Below are positions 57,381 through 64,000 of a stretch of DNA of 64,000 bases, in pieces. The notes below the pieces were generated by a model. That model was given only the letters and a program-made list of their open reading frames with translations. It was not told where the DNA came from and made no database searches. The stretch spans positions 149,305 through 213,304 of the forward strand of contig NZ_KZ984565.1 in assembly GCF_003574445.1 (NCBI RefSeq). Direction: 5' to 3'. The stretch's first letter is position 1; each line of letters opens with the position of its first letter. The stretch comes from Streptomyces sp. YIM 130001. GTDB lineage: Bacteria; Actinomycetota; Actinomycetes; Streptomycetales; Streptomycetaceae. The translations under genes were made by a program, and so were the position numbers.

Positions 57381-58235
57381 TTGCGGATCTCAGCGACCCT
57401 GTACCTCACCGACCGGACCATCCCCCCGACCGTGCTGGCCGGCGCCCTGGAATCCCGCGGCTTCCACGCCCTCTACCTGCCCGAGCACTCGCACATCCCC
57501 GTGACCACCACCTCCCGCTACCCGGGCGGGGTGATGCCCCCGGAATGCGCCCGCATGCTCAACCCGTTCGTCGCCCTCGCCCAGGCCGCGGCCGTGACCC
57601 AGCACCTCCGCCTCGGCACGAACATCACACTCGTCGCCCAGCACGACCCCATCGACCTCGCCAAGCAGGTCGCCACCCTCGACCACCTCTCCGACGGTCG
57701 CGTCACCCTCGGCATCGGCTACGGCTGGAACCGCGAGGAGGCCGCCGACCACGGCGTCGACTGGTCACGACGGCGCACCCTGGTGAGCGACCGTCTCGCC
57801 GTGATGCGTGCGCTCTGGTCACCCGAACCGACCTCGTACGAAGGCGAGTCGGCGCGCGTGACCGCCGCCGACGTACACCCGAAGCCGCAGCGCACACCGC
57901 GTTCGGCGCCCGCCGGGCTCCTGCACGGGCCGCGCGTCCTCATCGGGGGCGCCGCGGGCCCCGGCCTCTTCGCCCGTATCGCCGCCGAGACGGACGGCTG
58001 GATGCCGGTCGGCGGCAGCGGCCTCCGCGACTCCCTCCCCGCGCTCCGCACCGCCTGGAAGGAGGCGGGCCGCGCGCCGGACGACCTCCGCATCGCCCTC
58101 ACCGGCGTCGACCCCACCCCCGGCAAACTCGCCTACTACCGCGACCTCGGCATCGACGAAGCGATCCTCCAGCTACCGGCGAGGGACGAGGCCGGCCTGC
58201 TGCCCGTCCTGGACGGCTACGCCGAGCACATCTGA
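57381..58235 (+). CDS. Luciferase-like F420-dependent oxidoreductase (TIGR03619 type)
   Basis: 284 residues starting at TTG 57381 with a perfect GGAGG five bases upstream. RISATLYLTDRTIPPTVLAGALESRGFHALYLPEHSHIPV, HLRLGTNITLVAQHDPIDLAKQVATLDHLSDGRVTLGIGYGWNREEAADHGVDW and VLIGGAAGPGLFARIAAETDGWMPVGG are typical of the TIGR03619 group. Monocistronic. The substrate is unknown. It is convergent with the CGNR gene, with only six bases between the stops. Confidence 0.9.
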   Translation: MRISATLYLTDRTIPPTVLAGALESRGFHALYLPEHSHIPVTTTSRYPGGVMPPECARMLNPFVALAQAAAVTQHLRLGTNITLVAQHDPIDLAKQVATLDHLSDGRVTLGIGYGWNREEAADHGVDWSRRRTLVSDRLAVMRALWSPEPTSYEGESARVTAADVHPKPQRTPRSAPAGLLHGPRVLIGGAAGPGLFARIAAETDGWMPVGGSGLRDSLPALRTAWKEAGRAPDDLRIALTGVDPTPGKLAYYRDLGIDEAILQLPARDEAGLLPVLDGYAEHI

Positions 58236-58241
58236 CGCACC

Positions 58242-58721
58242 TCAGCGGCTCCGCTCGTAGTGGCGGCGGGCCTTCGCGCGGTTGCCGCAGGTGGCCATCG
58301 AGCACCAGCGGGCGCGGTTGGCTCGGCTGCGGTCGAGCAGGAAGAGCCGGCACTCGCTGTTGGCGCAGGGGCGGAGCCGGCCCGGGTACCGATCCTCGGT
58401 GGCGGCCCAGGTGAGGATCAGCTCGACGGGCAGGCGGGTGTGCACAGGCGACTTCACCGTCCAGTGCAGGCCGTCCGCGGTGAACTCCGGCACCTGGTGG
58501 ACCCCTTCGAGGAAGGGGGACAGCGCGGTGGGCGGGCTCTGACCGCACACCACGTCCCGCAGGACGTCCCGGACCTCGCGCAGGAGCGCCAGTTCGGCGC
58601 GGCTGCCGTCGCCGCCGTGTTCGCTCGCCCAGCTTCTGCCGTCGGCCGGGTCGGCGAGGGCGTCCTGCTCCGTGCCGTCGATCAAGGGCCTGCTGTTGAG
58701 CAGGTCGAGGAGTACGTTCAT
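58242..58721 (-). CDS. CGNR zinc-finger regulator (ABATE domain)
   Basis: 159 residues. N-terminal ABATE-type domain begins NVLLDLLNSRPLIDG. The C-terminal CGNR zinc finger is LRPCANSECRLFLLDRSRANRARWCSMATCGNRAKARRHYER, with Cys pairs CANSEC and CSMATC. These proteins are stress-linked transcription regulators. It is divergent from the alpha/beta hydrolase gene at 58826, with 104 bases between, and probably represses it. CTTCTAACCGTATAGAG and GTTAGC/GCTAAC pieces in the gap (58737-58797) could be operator parts. Confidence 0.88.
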   Translation of the reverse strand: MNVLLDLLNSRPLIDGTEQDALADPADGRSWASEHGGDGSRAELALLREVRDVLRDVVCGQSPPTALSPFLEGVHQVPEFTADGLHWTVKSPVHTRLPVELILTWAATEDRYPGRLRPCANSECRLFLLDRSRANRARWCSMATCGNRAKARRHYERSR

Positions 58722-58825
58722 CGCCGCCGCTCACCTTCTAACCGTATAGAGCCTTTTGACAGGTTAGCTTGCCCGTGCTTCCATGGCGAACAGCTAACCG
58801 GATCGAACGCGCAAAGGGGTTAGAC

Positions 58826-59704
58826 ATGAATGCGGTGCATCAGGTGCATCATCGGATCGCCACCATCGACGGCCACGAGCTCTTCTACCGCGAGGCCGGC
58901 CCGGCCGACGCCCCCGCGATCGTCCTGCTGCACGGCTTCCCGACCAGCTCGTTCATGTTCCGCGAGCTCATCCCGCTACTGGCCGGGGAGTATCGCGTCA
59001 TCGCGCCCGACCACCTCGGCTTCGGCCGCTCCGCCGCCCCGCGCGCCGAGGAGTTCACGTACACCTTCGACGCGCTCGCCGACCTCACCTCCGGACTGCT
59101 CGACCACCTGGGCCTGGACCGCTACGCCCTCTACGTCCAGGACTACGGCGCCCCCATCGGCTGGCGCCTCGCCCTCCGGCACCCCGAACGCATCTCCGCC
59201 CTCGTCACCCAGAACGGCAACGGCTACGAGGAGGGGTTCGTCGAATCGTTCTGGGCCGACGTCTGGGCGTACGCGGCGAATCCCGGCCCGGAGACCGAGC
59301 CCGCCGTCCGCGCCGCGCTGTCCCTCGACGCGATCCGCCGGCAGTACCTGCACGGCGTCCCGGATCCGAGCGTGGTCAGCCCGGACACCTGGGAGCACGA
59401 CCACGCACTCGTCTCCCGCGCGGGCAATGACGAGGTCCAACTGGCCCTGTTCCGCGACTACGTGAACAACCGTGCGCTCTACCCGCCGCTGCAGGAATTC
59501 CTGCGCACCGGTGAGGTCCCCGTCCTGGCCGTGTGGGGCCGTAACGACGAGATCTTCGGTCCGGCGGGCGCCCGGGCCTTCACCCGCGACGCCAGGGATG
59601 CGGAGGTGCACCTGCTCGACGGCGGCCATTTTCTGCTGGAGAGCCACCTGGACGTCGTCGCGGGCCACCTGCGCGCATTCCTGGGGCGGGTGCTGAATCC
59701 GTAG
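58826..59704 (+). CDS. Alpha/beta hydrolase, haloalkane dehalogenase/epoxide hydrolase-like
   Basis: 292 residues from ATG 58826. Oxyanion-hole motif LLHGFPTSSFMFREL. The nucleophile elbow reads YVQDYGAPIGWRLA, so the nucleophile is Asp, as in haloalkane dehalogenases, fluoroacetate dehalogenases and epoxide hydrolases, rather than Ser. The acid/base end is VPVLAVWGRNDEIFGPAGA ... LLDGGHFLLESH (catalytic His). The true substrate cannot be told. It is divergent from the CGNR regulator, an arrangement I have seen often in actinobacteria. Confidence 0.9.
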   Translation: MNAVHQVHHRIATIDGHELFYREAGPADAPAIVLLHGFPTSSFMFRELIPLLAGEYRVIAPDHLGFGRSAAPRAEEFTYTFDALADLTSGLLDHLGLDRYALYVQDYGAPIGWRLALRHPERISALVTQNGNGYEEGFVESFWADVWAYAANPGPETEPAVRAALSLDAIRRQYLHGVPDPSVVSPDTWEHDHALVSRAGNDEVQLALFRDYVNNRALYPPLQEFLRTGEVPVLAVWGRNDEIFGPAGARAFTRDARDAEVHLLDGGHFLLESHLDVVAGHLRAFLGRVLNP

Positions 59705-59735
59705 GCGTCGCTCGCCGTCGTCTCGGGGGCCGGCG

Positions 59736-60482
59736 CTATGCGCTGTATCCGCCGTCGATCCTCAGCACCGTGCCGGTGACGTAGGAGGCCTGCGGGCAGG
59801 CGAGGAAGACCACGCCTGCGGCGATCTCCTCCGGCCTGCCGTGCCGCCCCATCGCCGTCGTCGCGAGGAACGTGGCGGCGGCCGGGCCGTCGGCGGGGTT
59901 CATCTCGGTGTCGACGAACCCGGGCTGGACGACGTTGACCGTGATGCCACGGTGGGCCAGGTCGCGGGCGGCGCCCCTGCTGTATCCCTCGATGGCGGAC
60001 TTGGTGCCCGCGTAGTCGGTCATCCCGGGAAAGCCCACGCGTGCGGCCACGCCCGAGCTGATGCTCACGATCCGGCCGCCGTCGGGCAGCAGCGGGAAGG
60101 CCGCCCGGATCGCGGCCACCACGCTGGTGTAGTTGATGGCGAGTTGGCGGTCGAAGGCGGCCTCGTCGGCGAGTTCGCTGTCGATCGGCGCGGCTGCGGT
60201 GTAGCCCGCGTTGTTGACCAGGATGTCCAGCCTCCCGAACCGCTCGGCCACGTTGTGGATCAGTTCCGCCGCCTGTGCGGCATCTGCCTGGTCGGCGCGG
60301 AAGGCCGCCGCGCGCACTCCCTTCGCCTCCAGGTCGGCGACCACGGCCTTGGCCCGATCCGCCGAGGACGAGTAGCTGATCGCGACGTCGGCTCCTTCGT
60401 CGGCCAGCGCCAGTGCCGTCGCCGCTCCGATTCCCCGCGAGCCGCCGGTCACGATCGCCACCTTGTGGTCCAGCTTTCCCAT
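59736..60482 (-). CDS. Short-chain dehydrogenase/reductase under TetR control
   Basis: 248 residues from ATG 60482 (GGGAG seven bases upstream). Classical SDR: VAIVTGGSRGIGAATALALADEGADVAI, DILVNNAGYTAAAPI, SISSGVAARVGFPGMTDYAGTKSAIEGYSRG (Ser-Tyr-Lys), VVQPGFVDTEMNP. The Ser-Tyr-Ser-Ser after the first strand fits NADP(H). It is divergent from a TetR gene, and the 100-base gap is filled by a large dyad (60512-60568). It is probably a detoxifying ketone/aldehyde reductase induced by the ligand of that TetR protein. Confidence 0.92.
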   Translation of the reverse strand: MGKLDHKVAIVTGGSRGIGAATALALADEGADVAISYSSSADRAKAVVADLEAKGVRAAAFRADQADAAQAAELIHNVAERFGRLDILVNNAGYTAAAPIDSELADEAAFDRQLAINYTSVVAAIRAAFPLLPDGGRIVSISSGVAARVGFPGMTDYAGTKSAIEGYSRGAARDLAHRGITVNVVQPGFVDTEMNPADGPAAATFLATTAMGRHGRPEEIAAGVVFLACPQASYVTGTVLRIDGGYSA

Positions 60483-60511
60483 GTGCTTCTCCCTGGTCGA
60501 GTCGTGCGACG

Positions 60512-60568
60512 GAGTTCTTGACCGCCTGGTCCACCATACGGCTTGGTGGACTGGACGGTCAAGAACTC
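60512..60568. promoter_or_regulatory. 57-base dyad operator between SDR and TetR genes
   Basis: Outer arms GAGTTCTTGACCG and CGGTCAAGAACTC are perfectly complementary. Inner arms GGTCCACCA and TGGTGGAC also pair about the same centre (60540). Each half contains TTGACC-N4-GGTCCA, itself a weak dyad. Two TetR dimers could therefore bind, covering both divergent promoters. Confidence 0.85.
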
Positions 60569-60582
60569 GTATCCTGCCCGGT

Positions 60583-61176
60583 ATGGCACGTCCTCGAGCG
60601 TTCGACGAGAAGCAGGTACTGACCGCCGTCCTGGAGCAGTTCTGGGACGCCGGATACGCCGCGACCTCCCTCGAAGACCTGATGCGGGTCAGCGGGCTGG
60701 GCAAGGGGAGCCTCTATGCGGCGTTCGGCGACAAGCGCCAGCTCTTCCTGCGCGCACTGCGCAGCTACACCGACGACAACCACGGCCACCTTCGGCAAGC
60801 CCTCGATGACGCTCCACGGGCGGTGGACGCACTGCGCATGCTCCTGGAGGCGCCCATCGACGGCCTGACCGACGGCGGCGCGCGACGCGGTTGCCTGTTG
60901 GCCAACAGCACATGCGAACTCGGCACCGCCGACGCGGAAGTCCTCGCCCATGCCCACCGCGCCTACGAGACGTCCACCGCACTGATCGGCGACTGCGTGA
61001 CCCGCGCCCAGCGAGAGGGCGACGTGCCGGCCGGAACCGATCCGATCGCACTCGCGCGCGCTCTGCTGGCCGCGCAACAAGGGATCGTGTTCATGGGCAG
61101 GACCGGCCTCGACACGGTCACCCTCACCGCCACGGCACGATCGCTCGCGGCTCAACTCCTGCCGGACAAGCCGTAG
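60583..61176 (+). CDS. TetR-family repressor
   Basis: 197 residues from ATG 60583. HTH: RAFDEKQVLTAVLEQFWDAGYAATSLEDLMRVSGLGKGSLYAAFGDKRQLFLRAL. The C-terminal domain (TDGGARRGCLLANSTCELG ...) is like the AcuR/YxaF-type repressors that sense reactive small molecules. A Cys in RGCLLANSTCE could be a sensor, which is inference. No ribosome site precedes the ATG, and the transcript may be leaderless, starting inside the dyad at 60512-60568. It probably represses itself and the divergent SDR. Confidence 0.9.
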   Translation: MARPRAFDEKQVLTAVLEQFWDAGYAATSLEDLMRVSGLGKGSLYAAFGDKRQLFLRALRSYTDDNHGHLRQALDDAPRAVDALRMLLEAPIDGLTDGGARRGCLLANSTCELGTADAEVLAHAHRAYETSTALIGDCVTRAQREGDVPAGTDPIALARALLAAQQGIVFMGRTGLDTVTLTATARSLAAQLLPDKP

Positions 61177-61285
61177 ATGTGCTGTCCGGGCAGGGTGGTC
61201 CCGACCCGGCCCGCGCGGCCGGCCGCCGTCTCACCGGCCGAGATCCCGGCCCTCGGCCGGCGCGGGTGATCCGTATGCTCGATGT

Positions 61286-63901
61286 ATGACGGATGACCAG
61301 GCCGGACGCCAGGGAGAACCGAGTCGACCCACCGCGAACGCCATGCGGCGAGCGTTGCGCAGAGCGAGGGACGGTGTCGCGCTCGATGCCGCCGAGGCCG
61401 CCGTACTGCTGCAGGCGCGCGGCGCCGACCTGGAGGATCTGACCTCCTCCGCGGCGCGAGTACGGGACGCGGGCCTCGAGGCCGCCGGCCGCACGGGCGT
61501 GATCACGTACTCGAAGAGCGTCTTCATCCCGCTCACCCGGCTCTGCCGGGACAAGTGCCACTACTGCACCTTCGTGACCGTCCCCGGCAAGCTCCGCCGC
61601 GAGGGCCACGGGATGTTCATGTCGCCGGACGAGGTGCTCGACATCGCCCGCCGCGGCGCCGAACTCGGCTGCAAGGAAGCCCTGATCACGCTCGGCGACA
61701 AGCCGGAGGACCGCTGGCCGGAGGCCCGCGAATGGCTCGACGCGCACGGGTACGACGACACCATCGCCTACGTACGGGCCATCTCGATCCGCATCCTGGA
61801 GGAGACGGGACTGCTCCCGCACCTCAACCCGGGCGTCATGAGCTGGACCGACTTCCAGCGCCTCAAGCCGGTCGCCCCGTCGATGGGCATGATGCTGGAG
61901 ACCACCGCCACCCGACTGTGGAGCGAGCCGGGCGGCCCGCACCACGGCTCCCCCGACAAGGAGCCCGCCGTACGCCTGCGGGTGCTCGAGGACGCGGGGC
62001 GGTCGTCCGTGCCGTTCACCAGCGGGCTGTTGATCGGGATCGGGGAGACGTACGAGGAGCGCGCGGACTCGCTGTTCGCGCTGCGGCGCGTGGCCCGCTC
62101 GTACCACGGCATCCAGGAACTGATCATCCAGAACTTCCGTGCCAAGCCGGACACCGCGATGCGCGGCATGCCGGACGCGGAGCTCGACGACCTGGTCGCG
62201 GCCGTCGCCGTCGCCCGGCACATCATGGGCCCCTCGGGCTGCCTGCAGGCCCCGCCGAACCTCGTCGACGGCGAGTACGAGCGCCTCATCGCCGCCGGCA
62301 TCGACGACTGGGGCGGCGTCTCGCCGCTCACCCCCGACCACGTGAACCCCGAGAAGCCCTGGCCGCAGCTCGACGAACTCGCCGAACGATCGGCTGTCGC
62401 GGGCTTCGAGCTGCGTGAACGGCTGTGCGTGTACCCGGAGTTCGTGCAGCGCGGCGAGCCCTGGCTCGACCCGCGGCTGCTCCCGCACGTGCGCGCGCTC
62501 GCCGACCCGAAGACGGGTCTGGCCCGCTCCGAGGTGCTGCCCGAGGGCCTGCCCTGGCAGGAGCCCGACGAGGCGTTCACCGCGACCGGCCGCACCGATC
62601 TGCACCACACCATCGACACCACCGGCCGCACCTCCGACCGGCGTGACGACTTCGACGCGGTCTACGGGGACTGGGAGGCGCTGCGCGAGGCCGCCGCACC
62701 CGGCATGGTGCCCTCGCGCATCGACGGCGACGTGCGCGAGGCGCTCGGTGTCGCCGCCGACGACCCGACCCGTCTCACCGACGACGAGGCGCTCGCCCTG
62801 CTGCACGCCGACGGCCCTGCCCTCGACTCCCTCACCCGTATCGCGGACGACCTGCGCAGATCGGTGGTCGGAGACGACGTCACGTACATCGTCACGCGCA
62901 ACATCAACTTCACCAACGTCTGCTACACCGGCTGCCGTTTCTGCGCCTTCGCCCAGCGCCGCACCGACGCCGACGCGTACACCCTCTCCCTCGACCAGGT
63001 CGCCGACCGGGCCCAACAGGCCTGGGACGTAGGGGCGGTCGAGGTCTGCATGCAGGGCGGTATCCATCCGGACCTGCCCGGCACCGCGTACTTCGACATC
63101 GCGCGGGCCGTGAAGGAGCGGGTACCGGGCATGCATGTGCACGCCTTCTCACCCATGGAGGTCGTCAACGGCGCCTCGCGCACCGGGCTTTCGATCCGCG
63201 AGTGGCTGACCGCTGCGCGCGAGGCGGGTCTCGACTCGATCCCCGGGACGGCCGCCGAGATCCTCGACGACGAGGTCCGCTGGATCCTCACCAAGGGCAA
63301 GCTGCCGACGGCCACCTGGAAGGAAGTCGTCGGCACGGCACACGAGTTGGGCATCCGTTCCAGCTCGACGATGATGTACGGGCACGTGGATCAGCCGCGG
63401 CACTGGCTCGGCCACTTCCGGACCCTGGCCGGGATGCAGCAGCAGGCCCTGGAGAAGGGCGTGGAGGGCTTCACCGAGTTCGTGACGCTGCCGTTCATCC
63501 ACACCAACGCGCCCGTCTACCTGGCGGGCATCGCCCGCCCGGGACCCACCACCCGTGACAACCGCGCGGTCACCGCCATGGCCCGCCTATTGCTCCACCC
63601 CTACATCCCCAACATCCAGACCAGTTGGGTGAAGCTCGGCACGGAGGGTGCCGCGGAGATGCTCCGTTCGGGCGCGAACGATCTGGGCGGCACGCTCATG
63701 GAGGAGACCATCTCCCGTATGGCGGGCTCGAGTTACGGCTCGTACCGCTCGGTCAAGGACCTCCTCGCCATCGCGGAGACCGCGGGCCGCCCGGCCCGTG
63801 CCCGCAACACGCTGTACGGCGACGTGCCGCAGGAGCGGCAGGAGGCGGCCGCCGCATCGGACGGCCATCTGCCGGAACTGCTGCCGGTTCTGGAGGACTA
63901 G
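61286..63901 (+). CDS. fbiC: FbiC, bifunctional F0 synthase (CofG-CofH fusion)
   Basis: 871 residues. Two radical-SAM halves: the CofG half (about residues 65-400) with cluster motif CRDKCHYC, and the CofH half (about 520-850) with CYTGCRFC. Each is the CX3CX2C that holds a 4Fe-4S cluster. Other family elements are NFRAKPDTAMRGMPD, HVNPEKPWP, MQGGIHPDLPGTAYFD, HVHAFSPMEVVNGA and NIQTSWVKLG. Together the halves join tyrosine and a ribityl-pyrimidine to make 7,8-didemethyl-8-hydroxy-5-deazariboflavin, the chromophore of F420. Monocistronic. In S. coelicolor the orthologue is also a few genes from afsR, which supports synteny. Confidence 0.96.
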   Translation: MTDDQAGRQGEPSRPTANAMRRALRRARDGVALDAAEAAVLLQARGADLEDLTSSAARVRDAGLEAAGRTGVITYSKSVFIPLTRLCRDKCHYCTFVTVPGKLRREGHGMFMSPDEVLDIARRGAELGCKEALITLGDKPEDRWPEAREWLDAHGYDDTIAYVRAISIRILEETGLLPHLNPGVMSWTDFQRLKPVAPSMGMMLETTATRLWSEPGGPHHGSPDKEPAVRLRVLEDAGRSSVPFTSGLLIGIGETYEERADSLFALRRVARSYHGIQELIIQNFRAKPDTAMRGMPDAELDDLVAAVAVARHIMGPSGCLQAPPNLVDGEYERLIAAGIDDWGGVSPLTPDHVNPEKPWPQLDELAERSAVAGFELRERLCVYPEFVQRGEPWLDPRLLPHVRALADPKTGLARSEVLPEGLPWQEPDEAFTATGRTDLHHTIDTTGRTSDRRDDFDAVYGDWEALREAAAPGMVPSRIDGDVREALGVAADDPTRLTDDEALALLHADGPALDSLTRIADDLRRSVVGDDVTYIVTRNINFTNVCYTGCRFCAFAQRRTDADAYTLSLDQVADRAQQAWDVGAVEVCMQGGIHPDLPGTAYFDIARAVKERVPGMHVHAFSPMEVVNGASRTGLSIREWLTAAREAGLDSIPGTAAEILDDEVRWILTKGKLPTATWKEVVGTAHELGIRSSSTMMYGHVDQPRHWLGHFRTLAGMQQQALEKGVEGFTEFVTLPFIHTNAPVYLAGIARPGPTTRDNRAVTAMARLLLHPYIPNIQTSWVKLGTEGAAEMLRSGANDLGGTLMEETISRMAGSSYGSYRSVKDLLAIAETAGRPARARNTLYGDVPQERQEAAAASDGHLPELLPVLED

Positions 63902-64000
63902 GGCATGTCCGGGGAGACCCGCACGGCACTCACGGCGCCCCTCCGCCGACTACACACCTAGGGCCTGTCGTTCGCATCACCGTGGGCCCCGTCCTGTGAC

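Noticed and set aside
58231..58246. CTGACGCACCTCAG at the stop of the third LLM gene as a regulon site
   Set aside because: Arm spacing is one base short and the right arm lacks CG; it overlaps a stop codon between convergent genes.
63902..64000. Start of another gene after fbiC
   Set aside because: No start with ribosome site or recognisable protein in the last 99 bases.

Overview
The window is chromosomal DNA from a high-GC actinomycete, almost certainly a Streptomyces. The evidence is GC-rich codon third positions throughout, GTG and TTG starts, and recognisable afsK, afsS, afsR and fbiC orthologues. In S. coelicolor the corresponding genes lie close together (my recollection: SCO4423-SCO4429). 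No rRNA, tRNA, CRISPR array, insertion sequence or prophage was seen.

Layout. 0-6.6 kb: a partial secreted or membrane protein, a Ser/Thr kinase with a solute-binding-like outer domain, a PPOX-fold protein, a thiolase-fold protein, and an AraC regulator divergent from a damaged NmrA-like gene. 6.8-22.1 kb: a beta-glucan utilisation island. It has three secreted proteins (GH55-like, GH2/5-like with discoidin domain, DUF1996), an ABC sugar importer without its own ATPase, two enzymes without signal peptides (GH1, GH3), and two regulators (ROK, LacI). A 12-base LacI-type core, GAGAGCGCTCTC, occurs exactly in front of the GH55-like and DUF1996 genes and with one mismatch in front of the lacI gene. 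22.3-29.5 kb: an acyl-CoA dehydrogenase/deazaflavin reductase pair, a TetR regulator, a VOC protein, afsK and a small membrane protein. 29.8-39.2 kb: a block between afsK and afsS/afsR that I believe is absent at this point in S. coelicolor. It carries a winged-helix protein, a crotonase, a DUF35 protein paired with a Cys-less thiolase-fold protein, a FadD3-like acyl-CoA ligase, two gene remnants around a deazaflavin reductase, an AraC regulator and an MFS exporter. 39.7-43 kb: afsS (57 codons) and afsR. 44-53 kb: a nucleotidyltransferase-like gene and a forward run of amidohydrolase, luciferase-like F420 enzyme, SDR, second luciferase-like enzyme, D-aminoacylase-like amidohydrolase and aldehyde dehydrogenase. 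53-61 kb: a PHP-type metallohydrolase, a two-component system, an F420 enzyme, a CGNR regulator beside an alpha/beta hydrolase, and an SDR/TetR divergent pair. 61.3-63.9 kb: fbiC, which makes the deazaflavin core of coenzyme F420.

How it fits together. A palindrome, CTGACG-N3-CGTCAG, lies immediately upstream of catabolic genes at five separated places: thiolase-like 4593; acyl-CoA dehydrogenase 22303; thiolase-like/acyl-CoA ligase 33.6 kb; amidohydrolase 45.0 kb; F420 oxidoreductase 48.25 kb. A degenerate copy overlaps the start of the TetR gene at 25 kb. I infer a scattered regulon for CoA-ester (steroid-like, terpenoid or aromatic) catabolism that draws on F420 from fbiC. The AfsK/AfsR/AfsS antibiotic-regulation cascade is interleaved with it. 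Functions of the catabolic genes are family-level inferences; the substrate is unknown.
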